Assembly: GCF_014652795.1 (NCBI RefSeq)
Contig: NZ_BMZM01000002.1
Span: 124,001-188,000 of the forward strand
Reading direction: 5' to 3'
DNA: 64,000 bases
From: Kushneria pakistanensis
Lineage (GTDB): Bacteria > Pseudomonadota > Gammaproteobacteria > Pseudomonadales > Halomonadaceae
Translations under genes and position numbers: made by a program
The notes under the pieces: generated by a model
Seen by the model: the letters and a program-made list of their open reading frames with translations, nothing else
Told to the model about the DNA's origin: nothing
Databases searched by the model: none
Shown: positions 8,194 to 16,512 of the stretch, in pieces
Layout: each line of letters begins with the position of its first letter
Numbering within the stretch: position 1 is the stretch's first letter

Positions 8194-9834
8194 ATGCAAC
8201 GCTGGTTGAAAGGACTGCTGACGCTGGGACTGCTGACCATACCCCTGTGGGTCTTCGCCCAGGCCTCCCTCGCCGATTCGCCCGTTACCCGGGTGGACAT
8301 CGATACCGGCGCGCTCAGGGGCAGCAGTGCCCTTAACGTGACCGCTTTCAAGGGTATCCCCTATGCGGCGCCCCCGGTCGGCGACAACCGCTGGCGTGCG
8401 CCGCAGCCGGTGCCGCCGTGGCAGGGCGTGCGTGATGCCCACGCCTTCGGCCCGGACTGCATGCAGCTGCCCTTTGCCGGTGATGCTGCCCCACCAGGCG
8501 CTGCGCCGGCCGAGGACTGTCTCTATCTCAATGTCTGGGCGCCGTCTGACGCCATTCCCGAACCGGATGTCGAGCGGGCGCCGACCCGCCGCCCGGTGCT
8601 GGTCTGGATCCACGGCGGGGGGTACGTCAACGGTGGTGCCTCAACGCCGCTCTACGATGGCAGCGCCTTTGCCCGTGATGACGTGATTCTGGTCAGCTTC
8701 AACTACCGGCTGGGGCGCTTCGGCTTTTTTGCCCATCCGGCCCTGCGTCAGGAACAGCAGAGTCAGACAGTGCCTGGCAACTACGCCGTCATGGACCAGC
8801 TGGCCGCTCTTGGCTGGGTACAGCGCAATATCGGCGCCTTCGGTGGCGACCCGGATAATGTCACGATCATGGGCGAATCCGCCGGTGGCGCCTCGGTGCT
8901 GGATCTGACCGGCTCACCGGCCGCGCGCGGGCTGTTCCAGCGCGCCGTGGTGATGTCCGGCGGCGGCCGGGCGCTGATGGGCCCGATGGCCGAACTCGAT
9001 CAGGACCGGCCAGAGCGCCCCTCTGCCGAGACCATCGGTGAGCACTTTGCCCATCGTCACGGCATCCAGGGTCAGGGCGCCGAGGCACTGGCCAACCTCA
9101 GACAGCTGCCCGCCGAACAGATTGTCGACGGCCTCAATATGGGCACCCTCATGTCATCCCATGAGGGACCGCCCACCTGGACCGGCGGCCCGATCCGCGA
9201 TGGCGAACTGATTCCGGGGCCGCCTGAAAGGATCTATCAGGCCGGCCTTCAGCAGCGTGTGCCGATGCTGATCGGCACCACTGATGCCGATCTGGGCTTC
9301 AGCGCCGCTGACAGCATGGATGCCCTGCTCACACCCTTTGGCGAGGATGCCGAGCGCGCCCGCGCGCTGTATGACCCCGAGGGCAGCAACGACGTCAAGC
9401 GTGCGGGCATGGCGCTTGGGATGGATCGCATGATGACCGAGCCGGCGCGCTTTATTGCCGATCAGGTCGCAGCCAGTGGCGAGCCGGTGTGGCGCTATCG
9501 CTTCTCTCATGTGGCTCGTCAGGTGCGTGACACACTGCCGGGCGCCGTTCATGCCAGTGAGCTGCCCTATCTCTTTCGCACGCTTGAAACGCGATACGAT
9601 CAGCTGGATGACAGCGACCGTGCCATGGCCTGGCAGCTGCATCGCTACGTGGTGAACTTCGCCCGCCATGGCAATCCCAACGGCGGCGGTGCGCCCGCCT
9701 GGCCGCTGCATACGCCGCTGTCCCATCTCATGATGGACTTCACTCGGGATGAAGGTCCGGTCGCCCGTCAGGACCCGTGGCGAGCCCGGCTCGATCTGGT
9801 GGAGCGCCACCTGACGCCCGTCACTTCTCCATGA
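8194..9834 (+). CDS. secreted type B carboxylesterase (tandem paralogue)
   Basis: A 546-residue carboxylesterase family protein closely related to the preceding gene along its whole catalytic domain (FNYRLGRFGFF, NYAVMDQ, FQRAVVMSGGGR, GGPIRDG shared). It has a signal peptide (MQRWLKGLLTLGLL ... FAQASLA), GESAGGAS with Ser near 229, Asp in GTTDADLG, and His in GAVHASELPYLF. I chose the ATG at 8194, which begins a good signal peptide. The in-frame ATG at 8122 abuts the upstream stop and would bury the signal. The pair looks like a local duplication. Substrates are likely ester-containing polymers or xenobiotics, but this is not determinable. Confidence 0.87.
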   Translation: MQRWLKGLLTLGLLTIPLWVFAQASLADSPVTRVDIDTGALRGSSALNVTAFKGIPYAAPPVGDNRWRAPQPVPPWQGVRDAHAFGPDCMQLPFAGDAAPPGAAPAEDCLYLNVWAPSDAIPEPDVERAPTRRPVLVWIHGGGYVNGGASTPLYDGSAFARDDVILVSFNYRLGRFGFFAHPALRQEQQSQTVPGNYAVMDQLAALGWVQRNIGAFGGDPDNVTIMGESAGGASVLDLTGSPAARGLFQRAVVMSGGGRALMGPMAELDQDRPERPSAETIGEHFAHRHGIQGQGAEALANLRQLPAEQIVDGLNMGTLMSSHEGPPTWTGGPIRDGELIPGPPERIYQAGLQQRVPMLIGTTDADLGFSAADSMDALLTPFGEDAERARALYDPEGSNDVKRAGMALGMDRMMTEPARFIADQVAASGEPVWRYRFSHVARQVRDTLPGAVHASELPYLFRTLETRYDQLDDSDRAMAWQLHRYVVNFARHGNPNGGGAPAWPLHTPLSHLMMDFTRDEGPVARQDPWRARLDLVERHLTPVTSP

Positions 9835-9852
9835 CCGATCCTGTCGGTCGGC

Positions 9853-9880
9853 GCCCTTCACTGAACAGTCAGTGAAGGGC
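9853..9880. terminator. strong hairpin after esterase pair, no U-tract
   Basis: GCCCTTCACTGA at 9853-9864 pairs perfectly with TCAGTGAAGGGC at 9869-9880 around an ACAG loop, 18 bases after the esterase stop. No T run follows on either strand. It may still protect or end the transcript, or be a protein site. Confidence 0.45.
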
Positions 9881-9972
9881 TAATACCTTGGTAACATGGT
9901 GTAACGAAGGACTTAAGTAGGTAACACTCAGGCCGATAAAGGCGGGGACACACCTTCTGGATCCTTGCCATC

Positions 9973-10203
9973 ATGAAACTGGACCGCTTTTACGCACAGG
10001 CCAATGAACAGGAAGCCGCCCTGCAGGACGACACTCATGCGTTCCTGCACCATGCGATATCCCCCTGTCAGCAGCTCGAAGAAAGGTACTCAAGTTTGAT
10101 CACCCAGCAGGAGCACCTGCGCAGGGCCTGGCACAGTGCGCCGGATGCTCTGCGTGACATGCTCCGCAACACCTCGCTGGGACATCTGCTGGAGGGGCTT
10201 TGA
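9973..10203 (+). CDS. hypothetical protein, 76 aa
   Basis: Not recognised. A 76-residue, mostly helical, charged protein with no signal peptide or membrane segment and one Cys (SPCQQLEERY). Codon choice resembles real genes of the region, which is the main support. There is no clear ribosome site before the ATG. It stands alone between the esterase pair and the flippase gene. Confidence 0.45.
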   Translation: MKLDRFYAQANEQEAALQDDTHAFLHHAISPCQQLEERYSSLITQQEHLRRAWHSAPDALRDMLRNTSLGHLLEGL

Positions 10204-10368
10204 TTTTCCCATCCTGCCCTGTTTTTCCTGCCCTGACCTGATGTTGCGCCCTGCTACATGTTGAGACATCGCACAACTCTGCACACACGGTAACCGTTTC
10301 AGGTGGCATGATCGGCCTCCCCTGCCGATCGGCCACCCATCGGCGACCCACCCTCAAAAAAGCAGCTC

Positions 10369-11655
10369 ATGAACAAGGCACTCATCAATACCGCCTGGAT
10401 CCTTGGCGAAAAGGTCATGTTGGCGCTGGCCGGTATTTTTATCACGGTCTATGTCGCTCGCTATCTGGGCCCGAACGAGTTCGGCCTGATCAGCCTGGCG
10501 CTGGCGATCGTGGCCCTGATTACCCCCATGGTAAAAATGGGCGGCGATAACGTGGTCTTTAACCGACTGGCGCGAAACCGCGCGAGTGGGCTGCGGTTAA
10601 TGGCAGCCTCGACACGGGTACGAATGATCAATTTCGTGATCATCTGTACGCTGTTGACCGTGGGTGCCTGGTTTTATTTTGATACCCCCAAACAGATGCT
10701 GGTGTTCTCCATCATCATCTGGGGCAGCTTTTTTACCACCAATGAAATCTACAGCGTCTTTTTCAACTCGTCGCTGGATTCCAAGTTCAACACCGTGGCA
10801 CAGAACATTGCTCTTGGCGTGGGCGTGGCGCTGAAGCTGGCCTTTATCAAGCTGGGTGCCACGGTCGGCTTTTTCGCCGCCGCCAACATCATTCAGTGGG
10901 CGGTGTCGTATTTCATCAAGCAGCATCTGTTTCGCAAAAAGACCCGCGAGATTGCCCATACCTTCCGGGCCCGCAGCCGACGCCACTCCCGCCATATCGT
11001 GCAGGTTGGCATTCCGCTGGCGATCTCGAGTCTGTCCATTGCGCTTTATACCCGTACCGACCAGATCATGCTGGGCAGCATGCTCGATGAAACCCACGTG
11101 GGCTGGTACAGCGCCGCGCTGACGCTCTCCCAGGGCTGGATGATGTTCCCCATGGCGCTGATGACCTCCTGGATGGTCGGCATCAACCATGCCGCACGCA
11201 ACAGCGATCCGGCCGTGTTCGAGCACCGCATTCGCCGCCTGTTTCTGGCCGTGTTCGTGGTGGCCGTGATTCCTGCCACCCTGATGGGCATTTTCCGGGC
11301 CGAGCTGATCGATCTGCTCTACGGCGATGAGTACGCGCCGGCCGCCACGGTGCTGGGCATTACGGTCATCTCGTCAGTGTTCTCGGTACTGGGTACCTCG
11401 GCGTTCAACGTGATTACCGTGATGGGCGGCTATAGCTTCCTGCTCAAGAAGATGCTGTTCGTCAGCGCGCTCAACATTGTCCTGAACTACCTGCTGATTC
11501 CACAGTTCGGCCTGGCGGGCGCGGCGCTTTCGACGCTGATTGCCGAAATTCTGTCAGCCGTGGTGCTCAACCTTTTCTACCGCCGGGGCCGTGTCCTGAA
11601 GCTTCAGCTGACCGCCTTCATGGGTGCCAGATCTGCCCCGGCGCAGGCCGGCTGA
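10369..11655 (+). CDS. oligosaccharide flippase family protein (Wzx/MATE-like)
   Basis: A 428-residue integral membrane protein with about 12 hydrophobic segments, of the polysaccharide biosynthesis/flippase (MOP) superfamily. The N-terminus ALINTAWILGEKVMLALAGIF followed by YVARYLGPNEFGLISLA is the classic Wzx/PST start. TRTDQIMLGSM near residue 225-235 and LLIPQFGLAGAALSTLIAE near the C-terminus are further family marks. It would flip lipid-linked sugar units across the inner membrane. Only a CapA-like gene follows, so it may serve a cluster elsewhere. Confidence 0.88.
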   Translation: MNKALINTAWILGEKVMLALAGIFITVYVARYLGPNEFGLISLALAIVALITPMVKMGGDNVVFNRLARNRASGLRLMAASTRVRMINFVIICTLLTVGAWFYFDTPKQMLVFSIIIWGSFFTTNEIYSVFFNSSLDSKFNTVAQNIALGVGVALKLAFIKLGATVGFFAAANIIQWAVSYFIKQHLFRKKTREIAHTFRARSRRHSRHIVQVGIPLAISSLSIALYTRTDQIMLGSMLDETHVGWYSAALTLSQGWMMFPMALMTSWMVGINHAARNSDPAVFEHRIRRLFLAVFVVAVIPATLMGIFRAELIDLLYGDEYAPAATVLGITVISSVFSVLGTSAFNVITVMGGYSFLLKKMLFVSALNIVLNYLLIPQFGLAGAALSTLIAEILSAVVLNLFYRRGRVLKLQLTAFMGARSAPAQAG

Positions 11656-11692
11656 TCCGGCCGGCCCTGTCGATACATCGGAAACCGATACC

Positions 11693-12829
11693 ATGATTGA
11701 AATGTTTGTCTGTGGGGATGTGGTCAACCGCCAGTACAACGGTGGCCCTGTCTGCAATGACGCGATGAGCGAAATTATCGCTGCCTGTGATTACGCCGTG
11801 TGCAACTTCGAGGCACCGGTTCGCGGCTTTGGTCGCGAGCAGCCCAAGGATGGGCCGCACATCAACCAGCAAACCGAGATCATGTCGGTACTCAAAAGCC
11901 ACGGCTTTGACATGATGTTGCTGGCCAACAATCACATCATGGACTTCGGGGACGAGGCGCTTGAAGCCACGCTGCGTGAAGGCGAGCGTCTTGATGTCGA
12001 CATGATCGGCGCCGGCATGACCGTCGAGCGGGCCTACATGCCGTTGATCCGCGAGATTCAGGGTGTGCGTATCGGCATGATCAATGCCTGTGAAGCGCAG
12101 TTCGGCGTGCTGGATCACAACGCCGAACCCGATCAGGCCGGCTACGCATGGCTCAATCACCCCGCCATCGACCGGATGGTGATCGAGCTCAAGCACGAAT
12201 GTGATTTCGTGATCGTCTTCGCCCACGCGGGCCTTGAGTATTACGACATTCCACAGAAGGAGTGGCGTCTGCGCTATCAGCACCTGTGTGATCTGGGCGC
12301 CGATGTGATCGTGGGCGCGCACCCGCACGTGCCCCAGGGCCATGAGGCGTATAACGGTTCACTGATCTTCTACAGCCTGGGCAACTTCTACTTCAGCAAT
12401 CGCCCCAATCCGGCGGCGAAGAAAAACTACTCCTATGCGGTGAAGCTCGGCTTTGAAAAGGGTGAACCGGTACGCTTTACCCCGGTCTTTCACCACACCG
12501 AAAACGATGTCGTGTGCCCGTCACCCGAAAATGACCGCACGGATCTCGCGCGGCTGGACGCCCTGCTGCATGAGGACTATCAGCGCCGCTATGACGAGAT
12601 GAGCACTGCCATCTATCAAAAGTATATTCAGCCCAAACTGACTCGCACCCTCATGGGCGTGCCCTGTGACGGCACACTCAAGGGGAGCCTGAAGGAAATG
12701 GCGGCCACGCTGCTGGGCAAGCGTCGTCATCTGAACAAGCCGGTGCTGGGCATGCACCTGATGAAAAACGAGACCTACTACTACGCCGCCCGCCGCGCCA
12801 CCGAGCTCAAGGCAAGGCGCCAGCACTGA
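11693..12829 (+). CDS. CapA family protein (poly-gamma-glutamate/capsule type)
   Basis: A 378-residue CapA-type metallophosphatase-fold protein. MFVCGDVV opens the domain, followed by CNFEAPV, LLANNHIMDFG near residue 80, AHAGLEYY near 180, and the C-terminal HPHVPQGHEAYNGSLIFYSLGNF signature near 210. No signal peptide or N-terminal anchor is present, unlike Bacillus CapA. Family members act in polyglutamate or capsule synthesis/transfer, often with unknown chemistry. It starts 38 bases after the flippase gene and ends at a strong terminator, so the two form an operon, which supports a surface-polymer role. Confidence 0.85.
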   Translation: MIEMFVCGDVVNRQYNGGPVCNDAMSEIIAACDYAVCNFEAPVRGFGREQPKDGPHINQQTEIMSVLKSHGFDMMLLANNHIMDFGDEALEATLREGERLDVDMIGAGMTVERAYMPLIREIQGVRIGMINACEAQFGVLDHNAEPDQAGYAWLNHPAIDRMVIELKHECDFVIVFAHAGLEYYDIPQKEWRLRYQHLCDLGADVIVGAHPHVPQGHEAYNGSLIFYSLGNFYFSNRPNPAAKKNYSYAVKLGFEKGEPVRFTPVFHHTENDVVCPSPENDRTDLARLDALLHEDYQRRYDEMSTAIYQKYIQPKLTRTLMGVPCDGTLKGSLKEMAATLLGKRRHLNKPVLGMHLMKNETYYYAARRATELKARRQH

Positions 12830-12851
12830 CCGATTGCTCGCCTGCGACACG

Positions 12852-12886
12852 AAAGCCCCCTGACAGTGCCCTGTCAGGGGGCTTTT
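12852..12886 (+). terminator. rho-independent terminator of flippase-capA unit
   Basis: AAAGCCCCCTGACAG at 12852-12866 pairs with CTGTCAGGGGGCTTT at 12871-12885 around TGCC, ending in a T run, 23 bases after the capA-like stop. Confidence 0.9.
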
Positions 12887-13041
12887 TCATGCTCTGTCAT
12901 GTCCCGACGCCGTGAAGAAGCGCTGGGGTGCATCGACACCCGGGCGCGATCAGCATAAGGTTTTCATCACCCCATGCGAGCCGTTTGGCGTATCCCACGC
13001 CATGGCCGTATTTCAATCACCCTTCTGATCAGGAAAGCCCC

Positions 13042-14196
13042 ATGACCGCGCTTGAGCCCTACCCCAGCGCCGACCGGCTGCGCCAGTGGCGCCACGATTT
13101 TCATCGCCACCCCGAAATCGCCTTTGAAGAGCAGCGCACCAGCGCCCGCATTGCCGAGCTGTTGCGCGAGGCCGGTCTCGACGTGCATACCGGTCTGGCC
13201 GGCACCGGCGTGGTCGCCACGCTCGACGGCGCCCGCGGCCCGGGGCGGTCCATCGGCCTGCGCGCCGATATCGACGCGCTCGCCATCGAGGAAGCCACAG
13301 GCCTTGAGTGGGCCTCCACCATTCCCGGGCGCATGCACGCCTGCGGCCATGATGGCCATACCACCATGCTGCTGGGCGCGGCCTGGGCGCTGGCGAAAAA
13401 TCCCGACTTTGCCGGGCGGGTCCACTTCATCTTTCAACCGGCAGAAGAAAACGAAGGCGGCGCGCGCGTGATGATCGAGGAGGGGCTTTTTGACCTTTTC
13501 CCGATGGACGCCGTCTACGGCCTGCACAACTGGCCGGGCATGGCGGTGGGCGACGCCGCGGTGCACAGCGGCCCTTCCATGGCAGCCTTTGATGTATTCA
13601 CCCTGCGCCTGGCCGGCCGGGGGTGCCACGCCGCCATGCCGCACATGGGCGATGACGTGATCCTGGCGGGCTGTGAGCTGGTGACACAGCTGCAGGGGCT
13701 CATCAGTCGTGAACGCCCAGCACACCAGCCGGCGGTGCTGAGCGTCACGCAGTTTCACGGCGGTGATGCCTTCAACGTCATGCCGGCCACGGTCGAACTG
13801 CGCGGTACCCTGCGCTGCTTTGACCCGGCCCTTCGCGAGCACCTGGAAAAGCGCTTTCGCGAGGCGATAAAGGCCTGCGCCGATTTCCACGGCCTCGAGG
13901 TCGAGCTCGACTATCAGTCGCGCTATCCGGCCACCATCAACGACGCCGAGCACGCGGCCCGCTGCGCTGAAGTTCTGGAAGCCATGCCGGAGATTCAAAA
14001 GGTCCATTACGATCTGCCGCCCTGCATGGCTTCGGAGGACTTTGCCTTCATGCTGGAACAGTGTCCGGGCGCCTATATCTGGATGGGCAACGGCGACAGC
14101 GCCGCCCTGCATAATCCCGCCTACGACTTCAATGACGACCTTGCCCCGCTGGGGGTGGCCTGGTGGCAGGCGCTGGTCAAAAAGCTGCTGGGCTAA
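13042..14196 (+). CDS. M20 family amidohydrolase (hippurate hydrolase-like)
   Basis: A 384-residue metal-dependent amidohydrolase of the M20D group (IAA-amino acid/hippurate hydrolases, N-acyl-amino acid deacylases). Visible metal and catalytic elements are RADIDALAIEE, HACGHDGHTTMLLGAA, QPAEENEGGARVMIEEG and HAAMPH in the dimerisation domain. The late MASEDFAFML segment is also present. The ATG at 13042 has AGGA upstream and begins the domain; a longer frame from 12928 is rejected. It is flanked by terminators on both sides and appears monocistronic. Cytoplasmic; the exact acyl-amino acid substrate is unknown. Confidence 0.9.
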   Translation: MTALEPYPSADRLRQWRHDFHRHPEIAFEEQRTSARIAELLREAGLDVHTGLAGTGVVATLDGARGPGRSIGLRADIDALAIEEATGLEWASTIPGRMHACGHDGHTTMLLGAAWALAKNPDFAGRVHFIFQPAEENEGGARVMIEEGLFDLFPMDAVYGLHNWPGMAVGDAAVHSGPSMAAFDVFTLRLAGRGCHAAMPHMGDDVILAGCELVTQLQGLISRERPAHQPAVLSVTQFHGGDAFNVMPATVELRGTLRCFDPALREHLEKRFREAIKACADFHGLEVELDYQSRYPATINDAEHAARCAEVLEAMPEIQKVHYDLPPCMASEDFAFMLEQCPGAYIWMGNGDSAALHNPAYDFNDDLAPLGVAWWQALVKKLLG

Positions 14197-14230
14197 AAGA
14201 CCGAACGGGTACTGTTTGATGTACCCCATC

Positions 14231-14274
14231 GCCGCAATCAAGGCTTAAAAAAGGCCTTAATTGCGGCTTTGTTT
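14231..14274 (+). terminator. rho-independent terminator of the M20 gene
   Basis: GCCGCAAT...AAGGC at 14231-14244 pairs with GCCTTAATTGCGGC at 14253-14266 with one mismatch, loop rich in A, followed by TTTGTTT. Confidence 0.8.
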
Positions 14275-14379
14275 ATACAGGACTGTTTCATAATCTGGAT
14301 TAGTTTTTAGACGGCGCCTGCATACCCTGTGATAACGGCGTGCGAGCGTTCTTTTTCACTTTTCCAGTCAGATATTGCC

Positions 14380-16512
14380 ATGGCCGAACCGCGGGCGCAC
14401 AGCAGCGCCATCAGGATGGGCAGTGACGCCCTTTATCGTCAGCTGGTGCAAAAAATCACCGACTATGCCATCTACATGCTCGATCCTGATGGCATTGTTC
14501 TGAGCTGGAACGAAGGGGCCCGGGCCTTCAAGGGCTATTGCGCAGAAGAAATCGTGGGCCAGCATTTCAGCCGTTTCTATACCTCCGAGGCACGGCACTC
14601 GGGGCTGCCCATGCAGGGACTGGCGGCCGCGCGCGAGCATGGCCGGCATGAAGCGGAAGGCTGGCGCCTTCGCAAGGATGGCAGCGCCTTCTGGGCCAGC
14701 GTGGTGATCGATGCCATTGTCGATCAGGGCGAGCTGATCGGATTTGCCAAGATCACCCGTGATATTACCGAAAAGCGCGCCCATCAGCAGGAGATCCTCG
14801 AGGCGCGCGATGCCGCCGAGCAGCAGTCACGCGAACTGAGCGGCCTCTACGCGTTCCTGCATACCGTCATGCACAATATCCCCACCCGGGTGATGGTCGA
14901 AGACGAGACCAGTGGCCGGCTGCTGCTGTGCAACCACGATGAACAGATGCCCGGCATCGCCGGGCGTACGCTGCTGTCGCAGCTACCCACCGATACGCTG
15001 CTGCAACGGATCAGGTCCGAACTGCCCCGCGAGCATGCCGGGCAATCATGCGAGATCAAACTCAAGCTGGAAACGCCCGAAGGCACCTGCCGTCTCAAGT
15101 GTCGCACCCTTGCCATCCTTGAAAACGGTGAGGCCACCAGGCAGCGCCTGTATCTGGTCGATGACATTACCGAGGAGCACACCGCCCAGGCCACCATTCG
15201 CCACATGGCCCATCACGATGCCCTAACCAACCTGCCCAACCGACTATTGTTTGGTGAGCGTACCCAGGCGCTGCTGGCAGCAACGGATGCCGGCAGCCCA
15301 CGTGTGGGCATGCTGCTGCTGGACATGGACAACTTCAAGAACATCAACGATGTACTGGGCCATCATGTCGGCGACGAGCTGCTGTGCCAGCTGGCCGCAC
15401 GGCTTCAAAAGCATCTGCATCACGGTGAAACCCTGGCCCGCATCGGCGGTGATGAATTCGCTTTGCTGGTACCCGAGGCCCATTCCGATATCGCGCTCTC
15501 CGATCTGGCCTATACCCTGGCCGCCAGCGCACGCGCGCCCTTTCAGCTCAGCGAACACCGGGTGCAGACCGGCATCAGCCTGGGCGGTGTGCGCGCCGAT
15601 CAGGAGATTGACAGCTTCGAGCAACTGATGCGCTGCGCCGATCTCGCCCTTTATGAATCCAAGCGCCAGGGCAAGGGGCGCTATACCACCTTTCGTCCGG
15701 AGCTGGCACAGCTGGCGCGTGAGCGCCTTGACCTTGAAAACGACCTGCGCGGTGCCCTGGCCCGGAACGCGCTCTTTCTGCTCTACCAACCCATCTATGA
15801 CATTACCGGCACGCAGACCACCGGCTTTGAAGCGCTGATGCGCTGGCGCCATCCGGTCAGGGGGATCGTGTCCCCGCTGGAATTCATCCCGATTGCCGAA
15901 AACAGCGGCATCATTCTGGAAATCGGCGCCTGGGCCATCACCCAGGCATGTCGCGAGGCCAGTCGCTGGCCGGCCCATCAGCGCATCTCGGTCAACCTGT
16001 CACCGGCACAGTTTGGCCGCCAGGCGCTGGTCGAGGAAGTCACCCATGCCCTTGAGACCACCGGGCTGGCGCCTTCCCGACTGGAGCTTGAGATCACCGA
16101 GTCGATCCTGCTCGATGCCAGTCAGCGCAATGTCGACATCCTTCACCAGCTCAAGCGGCTGGGCGTGCGCATCGTGCTGGATGACTTCGGCACCGGCTAC
16201 TCGTCGCTGCACTACCTGCGCGCCTTTCCGTTTGACCGGCTCAAGATCGATCAGAGCTTTATCCGCGAGATGTGCGACAGCCGCGAGGCGCTGGCGATTG
16301 TGCGCGCCGTGACCGGCATGGGCAGAAGTCTGGACATGGAGGTGACGGCCGAAGGGGTCGAACGTCCCGAGCAGATGGCCCTTTTGCAGCAGGAAGGCTG
16401 TTCACACCTGCAGGGCTTTCTGCTCGGCCAGCCGGGGCGCCCGACGAGTATTGCATCCGCCGAGGACCATCAGACGGTGGCAGCGTCTACGACGCCGCGC
16501 GCCGCCATTTGA
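14380..16512 (+). CDS. PAS-GGDEF-EAL cyclic-di-GMP signalling protein
   Basis: A 710-residue soluble protein. An N-terminal PAS domain (about 20-135, ending GFAKITRDITEKR) is followed by a short coiled segment and a second PAS-like region (about 160-265). The GGDEF domain has an intact GGDEF near residue 356, and the EAL domain has FEALMRW near 484, LEITES, LDDFGTGYSSL and KIDQSFI. Both catalytic signatures look intact, so synthesis and hydrolysis of c-di-GMP are both possible. No RxxD inhibitory site precedes GGDEF. A GTG at 14329 would add 17 residues; the ATG at 14380 is preferred. The last 26 bases overlap the 3' end of the convergent yccS-like gene. Confidence 0.9.
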   Translation: MAEPRAHSSAIRMGSDALYRQLVQKITDYAIYMLDPDGIVLSWNEGARAFKGYCAEEIVGQHFSRFYTSEARHSGLPMQGLAAAREHGRHEAEGWRLRKDGSAFWASVVIDAIVDQGELIGFAKITRDITEKRAHQQEILEARDAAEQQSRELSGLYAFLHTVMHNIPTRVMVEDETSGRLLLCNHDEQMPGIAGRTLLSQLPTDTLLQRIRSELPREHAGQSCEIKLKLETPEGTCRLKCRTLAILENGEATRQRLYLVDDITEEHTAQATIRHMAHHDALTNLPNRLLFGERTQALLAATDAGSPRVGMLLLDMDNFKNINDVLGHHVGDELLCQLAARLQKHLHHGETLARIGGDEFALLVPEAHSDIALSDLAYTLAASARAPFQLSEHRVQTGISLGGVRADQEIDSFEQLMRCADLALYESKRQGKGRYTTFRPELAQLARERLDLENDLRGALARNALFLLYQPIYDITGTQTTGFEALMRWRHPVRGIVSPLEFIPIAENSGIILEIGAWAITQACREASRWPAHQRISVNLSPAQFGRQALVEEVTHALETTGLAPSRLELEITESILLDASQRNVDILHQLKRLGVRIVLDDFGTGYSSLHYLRAFPFDRLKIDQSFIREMCDSREALAIVRAVTGMGRSLDMEVTAEGVERPEQMALLQQEGCSHLQGFLLGQPGRPTSIASAEDHQTVAASTTPRAAI

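Noticed and set aside
12967-14241. 424-codon minus-strand frame over the M20 amidohydrolase
   Set aside because: Shadow of the amidohydrolase; the plus-strand product carries all the conserved motifs.
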